A stretch of 64,000 nt of DNA from Tropicibacter sp. Alg240-R139 (GTDB lineage Bacteria; Pseudomonadota; Alphaproteobacteria; Rhodobacterales; Rhodobacteraceae): the NCBI RefSeq assembly GCF_900537075.1, contig NZ_UNRA01000002.1, positions 248,001-312,000 on the forward strand, in the 5' to 3' direction. The position numbers were made by a program, and so were the translations under genes. Each line of letters begins with the position of its first letter. Positions within the stretch are counted from its first letter, which is position 1. The notes below the pieces were generated by a model that was not told the origin of the DNA, ran no database searches, and saw nothing but the letters and a program-made list of their open reading frames with translations. This document shows, in pieces, positions 36,259 to 45,128 of this stretch.

Positions 36259-36906
36259 ATGAACACGAACAAAAAGTCTGAACTGAGTTTTCTTCTGAAT
36301 GCAGACATTGCAGCGAGAAATGCACGTGATAGGGCGATAATTGAGTCTGTCCCCGACGCCGGAGCCTTCCATTTCGTGAGACGCCTTCTGTCCAACCCAA
36401 CCCTTCGCCCACTAATGGAGTTGGAACTGAATGGGTGCACCAGTTTGGTGGGAGCTTTGTTGCTCTCAAGTCAAGAGTATGTTCGGACTACCCGTTTCCG
36501 GGGACGTTCGGCTCGATTTCGGGCAAGAGAGTTTGAGGCGCTCGAAATGACGTCACTCGGTAGCGCCGCACTTATGTCTGAAATAGAAGGCTTGGAGAAA
36601 AACCGTTGGCTGGGCGAGTTTCAAACCGCCGTTGAGGGGTATGTGTGTATAGATCATGGGGCAGGAATTTGTATGAGCAGACCCCTTTTCGAAACCGCGT
36701 TAGAAATCCCGGATCCGGAAGTGTTGGAACGGGTCGTTTTCTTGAATAATGGCATGAGGCAGATTGCGGAGATGTATAGAAAGGAAGAGTTTATCGACGC
36801 GGAATGCCGAAGAGATCATTCAATCTGGTGGTCAGAAAATGGCAAGAGTCGGAAAGGCGTTGAGGTCGTTGATTTAGGAAGGCAGTTAGCTGTGTTGGAC
36901 CAGTGA
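36259..36906 (+). CDS. Unrecognised protein, divergent from the XRE regulator
   Basis: 215-residue soluble protein of unknown function. It starts with a polar segment, then has a basic patch (TTRFRGRSARFRAREFEAL), a central segment containing EGYVCIDHGAGICMSRPLF (two Cys, one His) and an acidic/charged end (SIWWSENGKSRKGVEVVDL). No catalytic motif is clear. It is divergent from an XRE gene across an operator-like palindrome and 92 bp upstream of a DEDDh exonuclease-like gene, so the three may be a small regulatory or defence unit; this is speculation. Confidence 0.6.
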   Translation: MNTNKKSELSFLLNADIAARNARDRAIIESVPDAGAFHFVRRLLSNPTLRPLMELELNGCTSLVGALLLSSQEYVRTTRFRGRSARFRAREFEALEMTSLGSAALMSEIEGLEKNRWLGEFQTAVEGYVCIDHGAGICMSRPLFETALEIPDPEVLERVVFLNNGMRQIAEMYRKEEFIDAECRRDHSIWWSENGKSRKGVEVVDLGRQLAVLDQ

Positions 36907-36998
36907 GTTTTCGAAGATTCCGAGGAAACCCTCTGTGAGCCCAAGCCTTTTGATCCTGAGAACACTTCTAAAATAACTCCAGAAAATAAGCTGGTACT

Positions 36999-37634
36999 AT
37001 GGATGAAACTGATTTGGAAACGCTCGCATCAAGTTTGGGTAACCCCAAATGGAGTGATATGACATTCCTTGAAAGACGACGCGCACTTGGACTGGAAGTG
37101 GAGCTTGATGAAAGCGGAGTGTTCGCCGGGCGGCCCAGCCCCGTTTTTATTGATTTTGAAGCATCAAGCCTTTCCGCAGAATCTTGGCCGATCGAAGTGG
37201 GCATTGCTTGGCTTGAAGACAAACGTGTGGTTATTGAAAGCAAACTGATCCGCCCTCGCCCAGAGTGGCCTGAAAAGGACTGGAATCCTGTCAGCGAACA
37301 GGTTCATGGCATTCCCAGAGCGGATCTTGACGATGCGGGTTCCGCGGACGATGTTGCAGCATGGTTACTGGAGGTCATTGCTGGACGGTCTCTGGTTTCC
37401 GATGCTCCTGAATTTGACCAGCGCTGGCTCGATTATCTACTTGGTGGGCCAGGGCCGCAGATTAATGATTTCGATAGAGTGCTCTGGATGGCATTCTCGC
37501 GGGAAGAAGGAATAATCTCTCCGGGGAGGCTAAACAAAGCATACAAAAACAGACTCACACGACCGACGATACATCGAGCGGGCGATGATGCTGCTGGTCT
37601 GTGCTACGCTTGGCGCGCAGGAATAGGAAAATGA
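36999..37634 (+). CDS. DEDDh-family 3'-5' exonuclease-like protein
   Basis: 211-residue protein with a DnaQ-like exonuclease fold. The acidic motifs are VFIDFEASSL (D and E of motif I), the region VSDAPEFDQRWL (motif II D), and HRAGDDAAG (motif III, H and D), which is the DEDDh pattern. A leader of about 45 residues precedes the fold. It follows the unknown gene by 92 bp in the same direction. Substrate (DNA or RNA) is not decidable; a defence or element-replication role is possible. Confidence 0.78.
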   Translation: MDETDLETLASSLGNPKWSDMTFLERRRALGLEVELDESGVFAGRPSPVFIDFEASSLSAESWPIEVGIAWLEDKRVVIESKLIRPRPEWPEKDWNPVSEQVHGIPRADLDDAGSADDVAAWLLEVIAGRSLVSDAPEFDQRWLDYLLGGPGPQINDFDRVLWMAFSREEGIISPGRLNKAYKNRLTRPTIHRAGDDAAGLCYAWRAGIGK

Positions 37635-37721
37635 GCACCGAAACAGCACTTTTGGTCGTGTGTGTGAGGTCTGGAAGTGGACCTGTCTCAGTATATGCCG
37701 CTCCATTGATGGCATTTTGTG

Positions 37722-37910
37722 TCAGTGAACTTTGCGTAAGTGGTGTTGGGCCTCATTGGCTTCAAGTTGAGTAGGTCGGCCGTGAAGTTGAAATGTATTC
37801 TTTGCCAATTCAAAACCACATTGTTCGAAGCTCACATCTCTGTAACTCCTGATCACTTTCCGTCCATCAAGACCATCAGGTGACAGATCGGGGGACATCC
37901 ATTTCATCAA
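37722..37910 (-). pseudogene. Probable remnant of an IS110-family transposase N-terminus
   Basis: A 62-codon minus-strand frame contains CGFELAKNTFQLHGRPTQ, resembling the IS110/IS1328 transposase start (GIDLAKNVFQLHG), where the first catalytic Asp would be replaced by Glu. The rest of the transposase is absent. It lies in the roughly 285 bp between the exonuclease-like gene and the catabolic cluster, where scar sequence would be expected if the cargo was acquired separately. The match rests on about 14 residues. Confidence 0.4.
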
Positions 37911-37919
37911 GAACCTTGG

Positions 37920-38729
37920 CTACCACATAGGGAATAGGCGCTCAAAAGTTGAAGGGATAATTTGAGTAAACAATCGTTTTGTTGCACCTTTTATCGCCAA
38001 GCTTAGTGGCACTTTTGCCGCAGCGCCATCTCGAGGTTGATAGCCAATGACCCGTTTTGTTTCTTCAAGGTCCCACCTCATACCGGGGTTGTCGGACATC
38101 AGGTTCAGAGTGGCAAAGGACACATTTTTTGCGGTAATCGCTGCATGCATGCCCAACAAAAAATCCTGGTCGCTCAGCCACATTTCCTGACCCCAGCGAC
38201 CCATAGCCATGTGCGGCCCGGGTTGGTTGTCGTGTGTCCATTGGGTCCAGCCAATGCGCATGCAGATCACAGAAAGCCCGTGCATATCCGCAAAATACTT
38301 GCCCGTCCTTTCGCAGAACAATTTGGACATACCATAAGCGTTGACCGGTCCGGGGGGCGTCTGGCTGTTCAGGACTTCATCGGAGAATCGCTTGTCACCA
38401 TGCAGCCAGTTTGAGCTGGCGAGAACGACACGCGACACACCTTTTTCCGCGGCCTGATGGTAAAGGGTCAGTGTGGCGTCCATGTTGTTTCGTATGCTGG
38501 ATTCCCAAGAAGCGCCGGGTTCGCGATCACCGGCCAGATGCACGATCACGTCGACATTTTCGAAGTGCCTTGCCCAATCAGGAGTTTCGCCAAAGTCGGC
38601 GACATGAATGTCGGGGTGATCGACGGGACGAATGTCCAGACCGATAACCGTGAACCCCCTTTGCTCAGCCAAGAAATCAAAAAGCTTGCGACCCAAATGG
38701 CCGCCAGCGCCGGTGATCAGGACATGCAC
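37920..38729 (-). CDS. NAD-dependent epimerase/uronate dehydrogenase-like SDR
   Basis: 269-residue extended-SDR protein, similar in size and layout to uronate dehydrogenase, which oxidises a hexuronate to an aldarolactone with NAD. The Rossmann glycine motif is TGAGGHLG, followed by DVIVHLAGD, the catalytic YGMSK (Tyr and Lys) and a C-terminal GYQPRDGA. The start is GTG inside the 3' end of the mutarotase-like gene (13 bp overlap), so translation is coupled. It ends the minus-strand transport operon. UDH is likely but not certain; other nucleotide-sugar or sugar epimerases have similar motifs. Confidence 0.8.
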   Translation of the reverse strand: MHVLITGAGGHLGRKLFDFLAEQRGFTVIGLDIRPVDHPDIHVADFGETPDWARHFENVDVIVHLAGDREPGASWESSIRNNMDATLTLYHQAAEKGVSRVVLASSNWLHGDKRFSDEVLNSQTPPGPVNAYGMSKLFCERTGKYFADMHGLSVICMRIGWTQWTHDNQPGPHMAMGRWGQEMWLSDQDFLLGMHAAITAKNVSFATLNLMSDNPGMRWDLEETKRVIGYQPRDGAAAKVPLSLAIKGATKRLFTQIIPSTFERLFPMW

Positions 38730-39628
38730 GATAGAAGCTCCAAGTCGATGAGAGTGGTTTTGGGATCGGACAGTATGTCGGCCTCTCGGCGGACGTCAAA
38801 ATTTTGATGGTAAGTCAGGCTTTCTTTCGGGGCCAACATCCGCGCCGGAGAATGCCATTCGGCCTCGCAATAGTCATAGTTAACAGAATTGAAGACCTCG
38901 AATTCATGTCCGTGAGCAAAGCTGTCTTTGTCGGCTGGCCGAGGTGTTGTGCAAATCAGAGTCACGGATCCGCTGGGTGTTTCCAATCGTATGAAAACGC
39001 GACCAGTTGTATTGTGCGTTCCCGACTTGAACTCTTGCGGTTTTTTGCAGTCAAACAGGTGAAAGGCTCCGGTTTGTCGAGTCATTCCTGAAGCGTCGCC
39101 AAAGACCGGTATGATGTCCCCGCCGGGGTTTGATTCCAGCCCAATTGTGGTTGGTCGGTTCAGCATAAGAACCGACCAGTTGCCCGTATACCGATCTGAC
39201 GCACCAAGATTTGTCACCCGGTGATGAATGGAAAAACTGGTCTCGCTGGTCAGAAAGATCTCGCGTTCAATCTGAAGGTTGCTACTTGGACAGACGGAGC
39301 TGGTCATGCGGAGCCGGTCCGGGCCTGGGTCGCTTGTTTCATAAGGACCACTGTCCAGAACAGGATAGGGCGCTCCATTGGGCCAATCGCTGTCAGGTGC
39401 GATCCAGGTTTTTTCTCCACCCCAGAGCGGAAATCCAAACTGAGGGGATCGTGTAGGTAGATCCGAAAGCGCATCCAGATCAACCGCGGAGTCAATCAGG
39501 TCTGTGTTTTGAAAGAAAAGAGATTGGCCGTCGAATTGCACGTCCCAAAGGCGGCCGCCAATGCCGGGCAGGCAGTGAAGCTCAAGCGTTCCTGAGGAAA
39601 GTGAATGAATGTTCCAGGGGTCAGACAT
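38717..39628 (-). CDS. Galactose-mutarotase-like (DUF4380-type) protein
   Basis: 303-residue beta-sandwich protein of the aldose-1-epimerase-like superfamily. GGRLWDVQFDGQSLFFQN, WGGEKTWIAPDSDWPNGAPY (core WGGEKTWIAP) and a C-terminal AEWHSPARML fit the DUF4380 branch, whose members sit in sugar operons and are thought to interconvert anomers or sugar acids. It overlaps the downstream UDH-like gene by 13 bp and follows the periplasmic binding protein gene, separated by a hairpin. Confidence 0.72.
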   Translation of the reverse strand: MSDPWNIHSLSSGTLELHCLPGIGGRLWDVQFDGQSLFFQNTDLIDSAVDLDALSDLPTRSPQFGFPLWGGEKTWIAPDSDWPNGAPYPVLDSGPYETSDPGPDRLRMTSSVCPSSNLQIEREIFLTSETSFSIHHRVTNLGASDRYTGNWSVLMLNRPTTIGLESNPGGDIIPVFGDASGMTRQTGAFHLFDCKKPQEFKSGTHNTTGRVFIRLETPSGSVTLICTTPRPADKDSFAHGHEFEVFNSVNYDYCEAEWHSPARMLAPKESLTYHQNFDVRREADILSDPKTTLIDLELLSCMS

Positions 39629-39644
39629 AACGGGATTGGAGCAA

Positions 39645-39669
39645 CCCGGCGCAAAACAGTCACGCCGGG
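39645..39669 (-). other. RNA hairpin between binding-protein and mutarotase-like genes
   Basis: CCCGGCG (39645-39651) pairs with CGCCGGG (39663-39669) around an 11 nt loop, just after the stop codon of the substrate-binding gene. It has no T-run and likely stabilises that mRNA or attenuates downstream expression. Confidence 0.65.
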
Positions 39670-39681
39670 CCAGCCTCTTGA

Positions 39682-40677
39682 TCAGTGCTTGAACTGTGCG
39701 ACGTTGGCCCGAGTGATGGGCATCACACCAGTTTCAACACGTTCAGGCAATGGATTGATACCTGCGGCTTTCCAGTCGGGAAGAACCTTGAGAGCATCGG
39801 TGTTTTGCCAATGCATCATGTGAAAGGCGAGGAAGATTTCCAAATAGGATTTTTGCGCAACAGCCCCAGTGATTGTGCCGTCTTCGATGTATGGCAACAT
39901 GTCATCGTTGCGGTCCATGGCAACGATCTTGATATCGCCCACGCGGCCCGCTTCAGTCACCGCGATGGCGGCCCCTTTGCCGCTGTCGCCGTCCGTTCCG
40001 CCAATGCCAACAATGTCGGGGTGGGCTTGGATCGCCTGCAGATAGGCAGTGGGTGCATATGACGGATCGGCTTTGTCGTTCACAACATCGACAACTTCAA
40101 TCTCCGGATATTTCTCAGCAAAGACCTGCTTGTAGCCCTCGACGCGCTCAAGTGTGGACGGGGCGGGGAAAGTGCCAAGGATAACTTTGCCTTTGCCGCC
40201 AATCGCCTGCGCCAACATCTCACCGCCAACGCGACCGGCTGCGACGCCGTTGATGCCAAGGAAGGTTGAGCGTGGGCTTTCGGGAACGTCACCGATGCAG
40301 CACGTGATAGGAATGCCGGCTTCGACAGCTCGCTCAATACCAGGAGCCAAAGTGGCTGGATCACCGGGGAAGATCAGGATGCCGGCAGGGCGGCGGGCGA
40401 TCAATTCGTCCAGCTGACGAGCTTGGGCCGCGGTGTCGAAGTCCAGAGGACCTGTGAAAGTGGCTTTGATGCCCATCAGCTCTTCGAGGTCTTTCATCGC
40501 GTTGCGATAATCTACCCAAAAAGGCACCTGCGTAACGATTGACAAAAACACATACTCTTTACCCGCTGCGGCCGCCTGGGCCTCGCTTGAGAGTGTGGGC
40601 AGTCCGAATGCACTGGCCAGACCAGCCACGGTGCCGGCTTGCAAAAGGCTTCGACGATTGATGTTTGATTTGGTCAT
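39682..40677 (-). CDS. Periplasmic sugar-binding protein, ribose type (RbsB-like), system 1
   Basis: 331-residue binding protein of a carbohydrate ABC importer. The N-terminus MTKSNINRRSLLQAGTVAGL has a twin-arginine motif (NRRSLLQ), so export is probably by Tat, ending at AQA. The periplasmic-binding-protein fold follows, with an RbsB-like core including ARRPAGILIFPGD, DVVNDKADPSYA and VGIGGTDGDSGKGAA. The ligand is not predictable by eye; neighbours point to a sugar or sugar acid. The permease gene is 42 bp upstream in the operon order. Confidence 0.9.
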   Translation of the reverse strand: MTKSNINRRSLLQAGTVAGLASAFGLPTLSSEAQAAAAGKEYVFLSIVTQVPFWVDYRNAMKDLEELMGIKATFTGPLDFDTAAQARQLDELIARRPAGILIFPGDPATLAPGIERAVEAGIPITCCIGDVPESPRSTFLGINGVAAGRVGGEMLAQAIGGKGKVILGTFPAPSTLERVEGYKQVFAEKYPEIEVVDVVNDKADPSYAPTAYLQAIQAHPDIVGIGGTDGDSGKGAAIAVTEAGRVGDIKIVAMDRNDDMLPYIEDGTITGAVAQKSYLEIFLAFHMMHWQNTDALKVLPDWKAAGINPLPERVETGVMPITRANVAQFKH

Positions 40678-40719
40678 TTTGACCTCCCTTAGTGAAGATT
40701 GATTGGTGGTGGGTTTGGG

Positions 40720-41712
40720 TCAGTTGCGCCGACCCCGGATCAGCATGTCGAGAGCTACGGCGCTGACGAGCACCGCGCCGATGACGATCATCTGCCAATA
40801 GATTGAGACTGCGAGCATGGTCATCGAGTTATTAATAAGTGCGACAAAGACCACTCCGAGGAAGGCACCCAGAATGGTGCCTTCGCCACCCCGCAATGAG
40901 GCCCCCCCGATCACAGCAGCAGCCAGAACCTGCAGTTCGATTCCGTTGCCAGCAGTGGGTGTGCCGCTCATCAATCGCGAGGCAAGGAGAACTCCGGCCA
41001 AGGCCGCCAAAATACCTGTGAGCATGTAGGCAATCACACGTACGCGTCCGACATGGATACCCGACAACATGGCGGCTTTTTCGTTGGCACCGATAAAATA
41101 GACCTGTCGGAAAAAACGTGTGTGGCGCACTGCGAGGTCAAAGATCAGGATCAGGACCATCGTCAGCAGGACCAGTACAGGCAGACCACCCATGGTAGCT
41201 TTGCCGATCCAGCCAAACTCTTTGGGCAGGCTCGACAGGGAAAATCCTTCGGTCAGGACCAGGGCGATACCACGTGCAATGGACATAGTGCCAAGTGTCG
41301 CAATCAGCGGGTTGATACCCAGACCTGTCACCAAAAGCCCGTTGGAAAAGCCGACAACGGCGCCCAGAACAAGGCTGCAGGCAACTGCGACAGGAATGCT
41401 GTAGCCAGCCAGCATCAACATCGCGACAACAGTCGACGAAAGCGCCATGACCGAACCAACAGAAAGGTCAAAGCCTCCGGACGCCAACAGGATGGCCATG
41501 CCGATCACAATGATGGCCGTTGGGGCCATGCCGACCGACAGGGCGCGGAAGTTTGAGAATGACAGGAAGTAGGGGTTCAGGTTCGCCATTACGATAATAA
41601 TAATCGCGATCATGAACAAAAGTGTCAGTTCGCGAATATCGATAAAGGCCCTCAAAATGCGTTGCATCGGAGATTTTTTTACAGCGAGGTCGCCATTGAT
41701 TGCCATGCTCAC
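40720..41712 (-). CDS. Sugar ABC transporter permease, RbsC-like, system 1
   Basis: 330-residue inner-membrane permease with 8-10 helices. The RbsC/BPD_transp_2 signature is visible in LLASGGFDLSVGSVMAL and in AAVIGGASLRGGEGT near the C-terminus. The GTG at 41712 overlaps the ATPase stop by 3 bases (GTGA-type) and has an AGGA upstream; an ATG at 41706 is the alternative start. It is encoded between the ATPase and binding-protein genes. Confidence 0.92.
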   Translation of the reverse strand: MSMAINGDLAVKKSPMQRILRAFIDIRELTLLFMIAIIIIVMANLNPYFLSFSNFRALSVGMAPTAIIVIGMAILLASGGFDLSVGSVMALSSTVVAMLMLAGYSIPVAVACSLVLGAVVGFSNGLLVTGLGINPLIATLGTMSIARGIALVLTEGFSLSSLPKEFGWIGKATMGGLPVLVLLTMVLILIFDLAVRHTRFFRQVYFIGANEKAAMLSGIHVGRVRVIAYMLTGILAALAGVLLASRLMSGTPTAGNGIELQVLAAAVIGGASLRGGEGTILGAFLGVVFVALINNSMTMLAVSIYWQMIVIGAVLVSAVALDMLIRGRRN

Positions 41713-43283
41713 GGGTTCATTCCTTTCTGAAGGGGTGCAGAGGGGCGGCCGCCGTTGGCTGAAAGCCCGGCAGCCATTTGCAACAGGCTGTCTTCGGTGG
41801 CGTCATGTGCTGCCACGTCACCCATGACACGACCTTCGTGCACCACCAGAATATGGCTGGATAGCGATACCAGTTCTGGGAAATCCGAAGACACAACGAT
41901 GATCGCCATACCTTCGGCAGCTCGCCGCTGCAGTTCGGTGTGGATCTGAAATTTGGCACCAACATCCACGCCTTTTGTGGGTTCTTCGATGATCAAAAGG
42001 TCGGGTGCGCGTTCCAGCCATTTGGCCAGCATGATCTTTTGCTGATTGCCCCCTGACAGTGAGCCGATGATCTCTTCCGGGCCTCGGGTTTTCACGCCAA
42101 ACGCTTTTATGGCGCGTTCGCTGGCCTCCATGACCGAGCGACGTCGGATCAGTCCAAAGCGCGTATGTTTGTCGAGACTGGCCGCGGCCAGGTTGTTGTA
42201 GAGCGTCTCTTCGAGGAACAGGCCTTCGGTTTTACGCTCTTCCGGAACGTATCCGATGCCAGCGCGCATTGCGTCTCGCAACGAGTGGAAATTTGCGCTC
42301 TTACCACGTAGTTTAATGTTTCCGGAGTGCCCGTGCATCAGGCCCACAAGAGATCGCATGATTTCGCTACGTTTCGAGCCGAGCAGACCCGCAACTCCAA
42401 GGATTTCACCTGAACGCACGCCAAAGGAAACGTCCATAAAATGATCGGGGCTGGTCAGGCCTTCCACCTCGATCACAACATCGCCAAGCTGGTCATCGCT
42501 GCGCTCAACCTCACCGGGGTGGGCGCCGCCGATCATCTCGGCGACCACCTTGCCCTGCGAAGTGCCACCGGTTGGCGTTGTGCTGATTTTTTTGCCGTCA
42601 CGCAGCACGGAAATCCGGTCAGCGATGGCAAAAATCTCGGTCATGTGGTGGCTGACATAAACAATGCCAATTCCCTTGGCCGTCAGTTTACGCAACACCT
42701 TGAACAAGGCATCAACTTCGTCTGGCGTCAGGGCCGACGTAGGCTCATCCAACAGCAGAATTTGCGAATCCATCGAGATCGCCTTGACGATTTCGACGAT
42801 CTGGCGCGTGCTGATAGGCAGGCTGTCGACAGGTTGGGACACATTGATGGACAGATCAAACTCTGCCAGCAGTGCTTCTGCACGGCGGCGCAATTCCGGC
42901 CAGTCGACGACGCCAAAACGGGATGGGGCACGGCCAGCAAAAATATTCTCGGCGACTGACAGGCCGCCGGCCAGGCTCAACTCCTGAAAAACACAGCCGA
43001 TGCCCAGTGCTTGTGCGTGTGAAGGGCTCTCGATACGGACCTGCTGTCCGTTTCGCTGCACTTCGCCATCTGTGGGCTGATGCAAACCGTAAAGCAGGCC
43101 CAGACAGGTGGATTTCCCCGCCCCGTTTTCTCCGACCAATGCATGGATTTCGCCGGGCAAAAGTTCGAAGTCGATGCCGTCGAGGACGAGGTTCGATCCA
43201 AAAGATTTTTTGACTCCGGACAGTGTAAACAATGGGCTTTGCCCAGTCGTTACACCTGTCACACTAACAGATTCGTGTCGCAT
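41709..43283 (-). CDS. Sugar ABC transporter ATP-binding protein, RbsA-like, system 1
   Basis: 524-residue duplicated ABC ATPase. The first domain has Walker A GENGAGKST, signature near VDSLPISTRQIVEI and Walker B LLLDEPTSALTPDE; the second is degenerate at Walker A (LLGSKRSEIMR) but keeps LSGGNQQKIMLAKWL and IEEPTKGVDVGAK, as is normal for RbsA/MglA. The ATG at 43283 is chosen because GGAGG lies about 7 bases upstream (a TTG one codon earlier is weaker). An operator-like site (43311-43324) lies directly before it, so the minus-strand operon starts here. Confidence 0.93.
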   Translation of the reverse strand: MRHESVSVTGVTTGQSPLFTLSGVKKSFGSNLVLDGIDFELLPGEIHALVGENGAGKSTCLGLLYGLHQPTDGEVQRNGQQVRIESPSHAQALGIGCVFQELSLAGGLSVAENIFAGRAPSRFGVVDWPELRRRAEALLAEFDLSINVSQPVDSLPISTRQIVEIVKAISMDSQILLLDEPTSALTPDEVDALFKVLRKLTAKGIGIVYVSHHMTEIFAIADRISVLRDGKKISTTPTGGTSQGKVVAEMIGGAHPGEVERSDDQLGDVVIEVEGLTSPDHFMDVSFGVRSGEILGVAGLLGSKRSEIMRSLVGLMHGHSGNIKLRGKSANFHSLRDAMRAGIGYVPEERKTEGLFLEETLYNNLAAASLDKHTRFGLIRRRSVMEASERAIKAFGVKTRGPEEIIGSLSGGNQQKIMLAKWLERAPDLLIIEEPTKGVDVGAKFQIHTELQRRAAEGMAIIVVSSDFPELVSLSSHILVVHEGRVMGDVAAHDATEDSLLQMAAGLSANGGRPSAPLQKGMNP

Positions 43284-43310
43284 CAAATTCCTCCCACATC
43301 AACATTGGTG

Positions 43311-43324
43311 TCTGGTATATCAGA
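43311..43324. promoter_or_regulatory. GntR operator-like site 1 (TCTGGTATATCAGA)
   Basis: The palindromic core CTG-GTATAT-CAG lies 28 bp before the start of the ABC system 1 ATPase gene, where repressor binding would block the promoter. Three more copies lie at 44167-44180, 44189-44202 and 54553-54566, always beside one of the two GntR genes or their divergent partners. Confidence 0.75.
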
Positions 43325-43479
43325 TGTCAATTTAAAATTATTAATATAATTCAGCATCTTGACTGGAGGCAGGGAATCAAAAATGAAAAACCAACCCTTC
43401 CAGAAGAGAAAGGTTGATCACTCATTTTCAAACGCGAACCATAAGAGGCAGCGTTAAGAATGTCTGTTTTGTGAGTTAC

Positions 43480-44130
43480 TTACTGGTTCGCTGTGAGGGA
43501 ATAGGTCGCTCGGGTTCTGTCAATATGCTCAACCAGCAAGCTACGAACTGTAGGCATATCTTTTTTGCGCACGGCGATTGCCAAATCCTTGTGTTCAGCA
43601 AATGATAGCTCCGTGTGACGTGGCAATCCTGAAAGATGGGTTCTCAGCGCCGCAATCTTGCCAACATAGCGCTCGTAGCTGGAAGCCAAGTACAAGTTGC
43701 CTGCGTGCTTGAAGATCAACTGATGAAAGGCAGTATCAAGTGCCAAATACTCTTTTACGTCACCCTTCCTTTGCGCGACCTTCATCTTTGCGACGTTGTC
43801 TTCCATTTCACGGGCCAATCCCTCAGCGCTTCTTTCCAGAGCGAGTTCAAAAGCAGCAGATTCGATTGCCAGTCTGAAGTCGCATATCTGCGCAACTTCT
43901 TCCTCACTGAGCGTAAACACGCGAACACCTTTCTGTGGCTCAATATGCACGAGCCCTTCATCCCGGAGTTGCGCCAGAGCTTCCCGTACGGGGGATTTGG
44001 AGACCCCAAGGTCTTCGGAGATTCCCCTTTCGGAAAGCGCCTGCCCCATAGAGAGAGTGCCATCAACAATGCTCTCACGAAGATGCTCGAGGGCAAGCTC
44101 TTTCAAAGATTTGGGACGTGTAAGAGGCAT
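43480..44130 (-). CDS. GntR/FCD-family transcriptional regulator 1
   Basis: 216-residue repressor-type regulator: an N-terminal winged helix (ALEHLRESIVDGTLSMGQAL, then LGVSKSPVREALAQLRDEG) and a C-terminal FCD effector domain, whose metal-ligand residues lie in DTAFHQLIF and in SFAEHKDL. It is divergent from the SMP-30 gene, with operator-like sites 2 and 3 in its own promoter region, and site 1 lies beyond its 3' end, in front of the ABC system 1 genes. The inducer is probably a sugar acid or related intermediate of this pathway. Confidence 0.9.
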   Translation of the reverse strand: MPLTRPKSLKELALEHLRESIVDGTLSMGQALSERGISEDLGVSKSPVREALAQLRDEGLVHIEPQKGVRVFTLSEEEVAQICDFRLAIESAAFELALERSAEGLAREMEDNVAKMKVAQRKGDVKEYLALDTAFHQLIFKHAGNLYLASSYERYVGKIAALRTHLSGLPRHTELSFAEHKDLAIAVRKKDMPTVRSLLVEHIDRTRATYSLTANQ

Positions 44131-44166
44131 TCGGTCACCTAAAAAATTGTTGCAAGGTAAAGATTA

Positions 44167-44202
44167 TCTGATACACCAGTTAAAGCAAGCTGGTATATCA
44201 GA
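44167..44202. promoter_or_regulatory. GntR operator-like sites 2 and 3
   Basis: TCTGATACACCAGT (44167-44180) and GCTGGTATATCAGA (44189-44202) share the CTG-N6-CAG core and are spaced 22 bp centre to centre, about two helical turns. They fill the interval between the divergent gntR 1 and SMP-30 genes and should control both. Confidence 0.78.
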
Positions 44203-44235
44203 CACCAGATGATTCTTTTTGAAAGGACCGCCGGA

Positions 44236-45105
44236 ATGCACGCCGAACTCGTTCTTGATTGCAAAAATCAACACGGTGAGGGGATCTTTTGGAACCCCAA
44301 GGACAAGTGCGTTTGGTGGGCGGATACAGAGGGCCGTACGATCTGGAGCTATGATCCAGAAGCGGGATCACACCAAGTCTATGATATGCCCGACCGTGTC
44401 TGTTGTTTCGCAGCATGCGATACAGGCGGCCTGATTGTGGCCTTTGCAAATCGCGTCTCTCTTTTTGATCTTGATAGTGGAAGAGAAGAGAAAATTTGTG
44501 ATTTTGAACCTGACAATCCGGAAACCCGAGCCAACGATGGGCGCACGGATCGTCAGGGACGATTGATCGTCGGGGGAATGAACGAGGTCTCTGGTGCCGC
44601 AAATTCATCTGTCATTTGCATCGATTCTGACCTGACCGTTTCGACGTTGATCACCGGCATCTCCTGCGCCAATTCAACGTGCTTCAGCGTGGACGGTAAG
44701 GCTATGTACTTCGCAGACACCCCAAATCGAGAAATCCTGGTTTACGACTACGATCCAAAGGTTGGTGCGGTGACTGGCGTACGACAGTTCGCGTCGTTTG
44801 AAGGAGAGCCCGGCTTGCCGGATGGTTCCTGCATTGATGCAGAGGGCGGTGTCTGGAACGCGGAATGGTCAGGGCGCCGTGTCGTGCGGGTTTCCCCGGA
44901 TGGCATCATCGACAAGGTCATCGAAGTGCCAGTCTGGAAGCCGACGTGCTGTGCCTTTGGTGGCAAAAATCTCGACACACTTTTTATCACGACGTCCCGC
45001 TTGAACAGCGATGACGACGCGTTGGCAAAAGAGCCCCTCTCCGGAGGTCTTTTTGCCGTCAAACCAGGTTTCAAAGGCGTGGAGGATACGCCCTTTCGAA
45101 ATTGA
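44236..45105 (+). CDS. SMP-30/gluconolactonase-like lactonase
   Basis: 289-residue six-bladed beta-propeller hydrolase that opens sugar-acid lactones with a divalent metal. The N-terminal metal-binding Glu is in GEGIFWNP, and the typical later pattern LPDGSCIDAEGGVWNAEWSG (core PDGSCIDAEGGVWNAEW) supplies the Asp. The ATG at 44236 is chosen for GAAAGGA upstream; an in-frame ATG at 44209 would sit almost on the operator site. It opens the plus-strand catabolic operon and would act after a sugar or uronate dehydrogenase that produces a lactone. Confidence 0.88.
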   Translation: MHAELVLDCKNQHGEGIFWNPKDKCVWWADTEGRTIWSYDPEAGSHQVYDMPDRVCCFAACDTGGLIVAFANRVSLFDLDSGREEKICDFEPDNPETRANDGRTDRQGRLIVGGMNEVSGAANSSVICIDSDLTVSTLITGISCANSTCFSVDGKAMYFADTPNREILVYDYDPKVGAVTGVRQFASFEGEPGLPDGSCIDAEGGVWNAEWSGRRVVRVSPDGIIDKVIEVPVWKPTCCAFGGKNLDTLFITTSRLNSDDDALAKEPLSGGLFAVKPGFKGVEDTPFRN

Positions 45106-45128
45106 GAACACCGATCAGGGAGGAAAAC

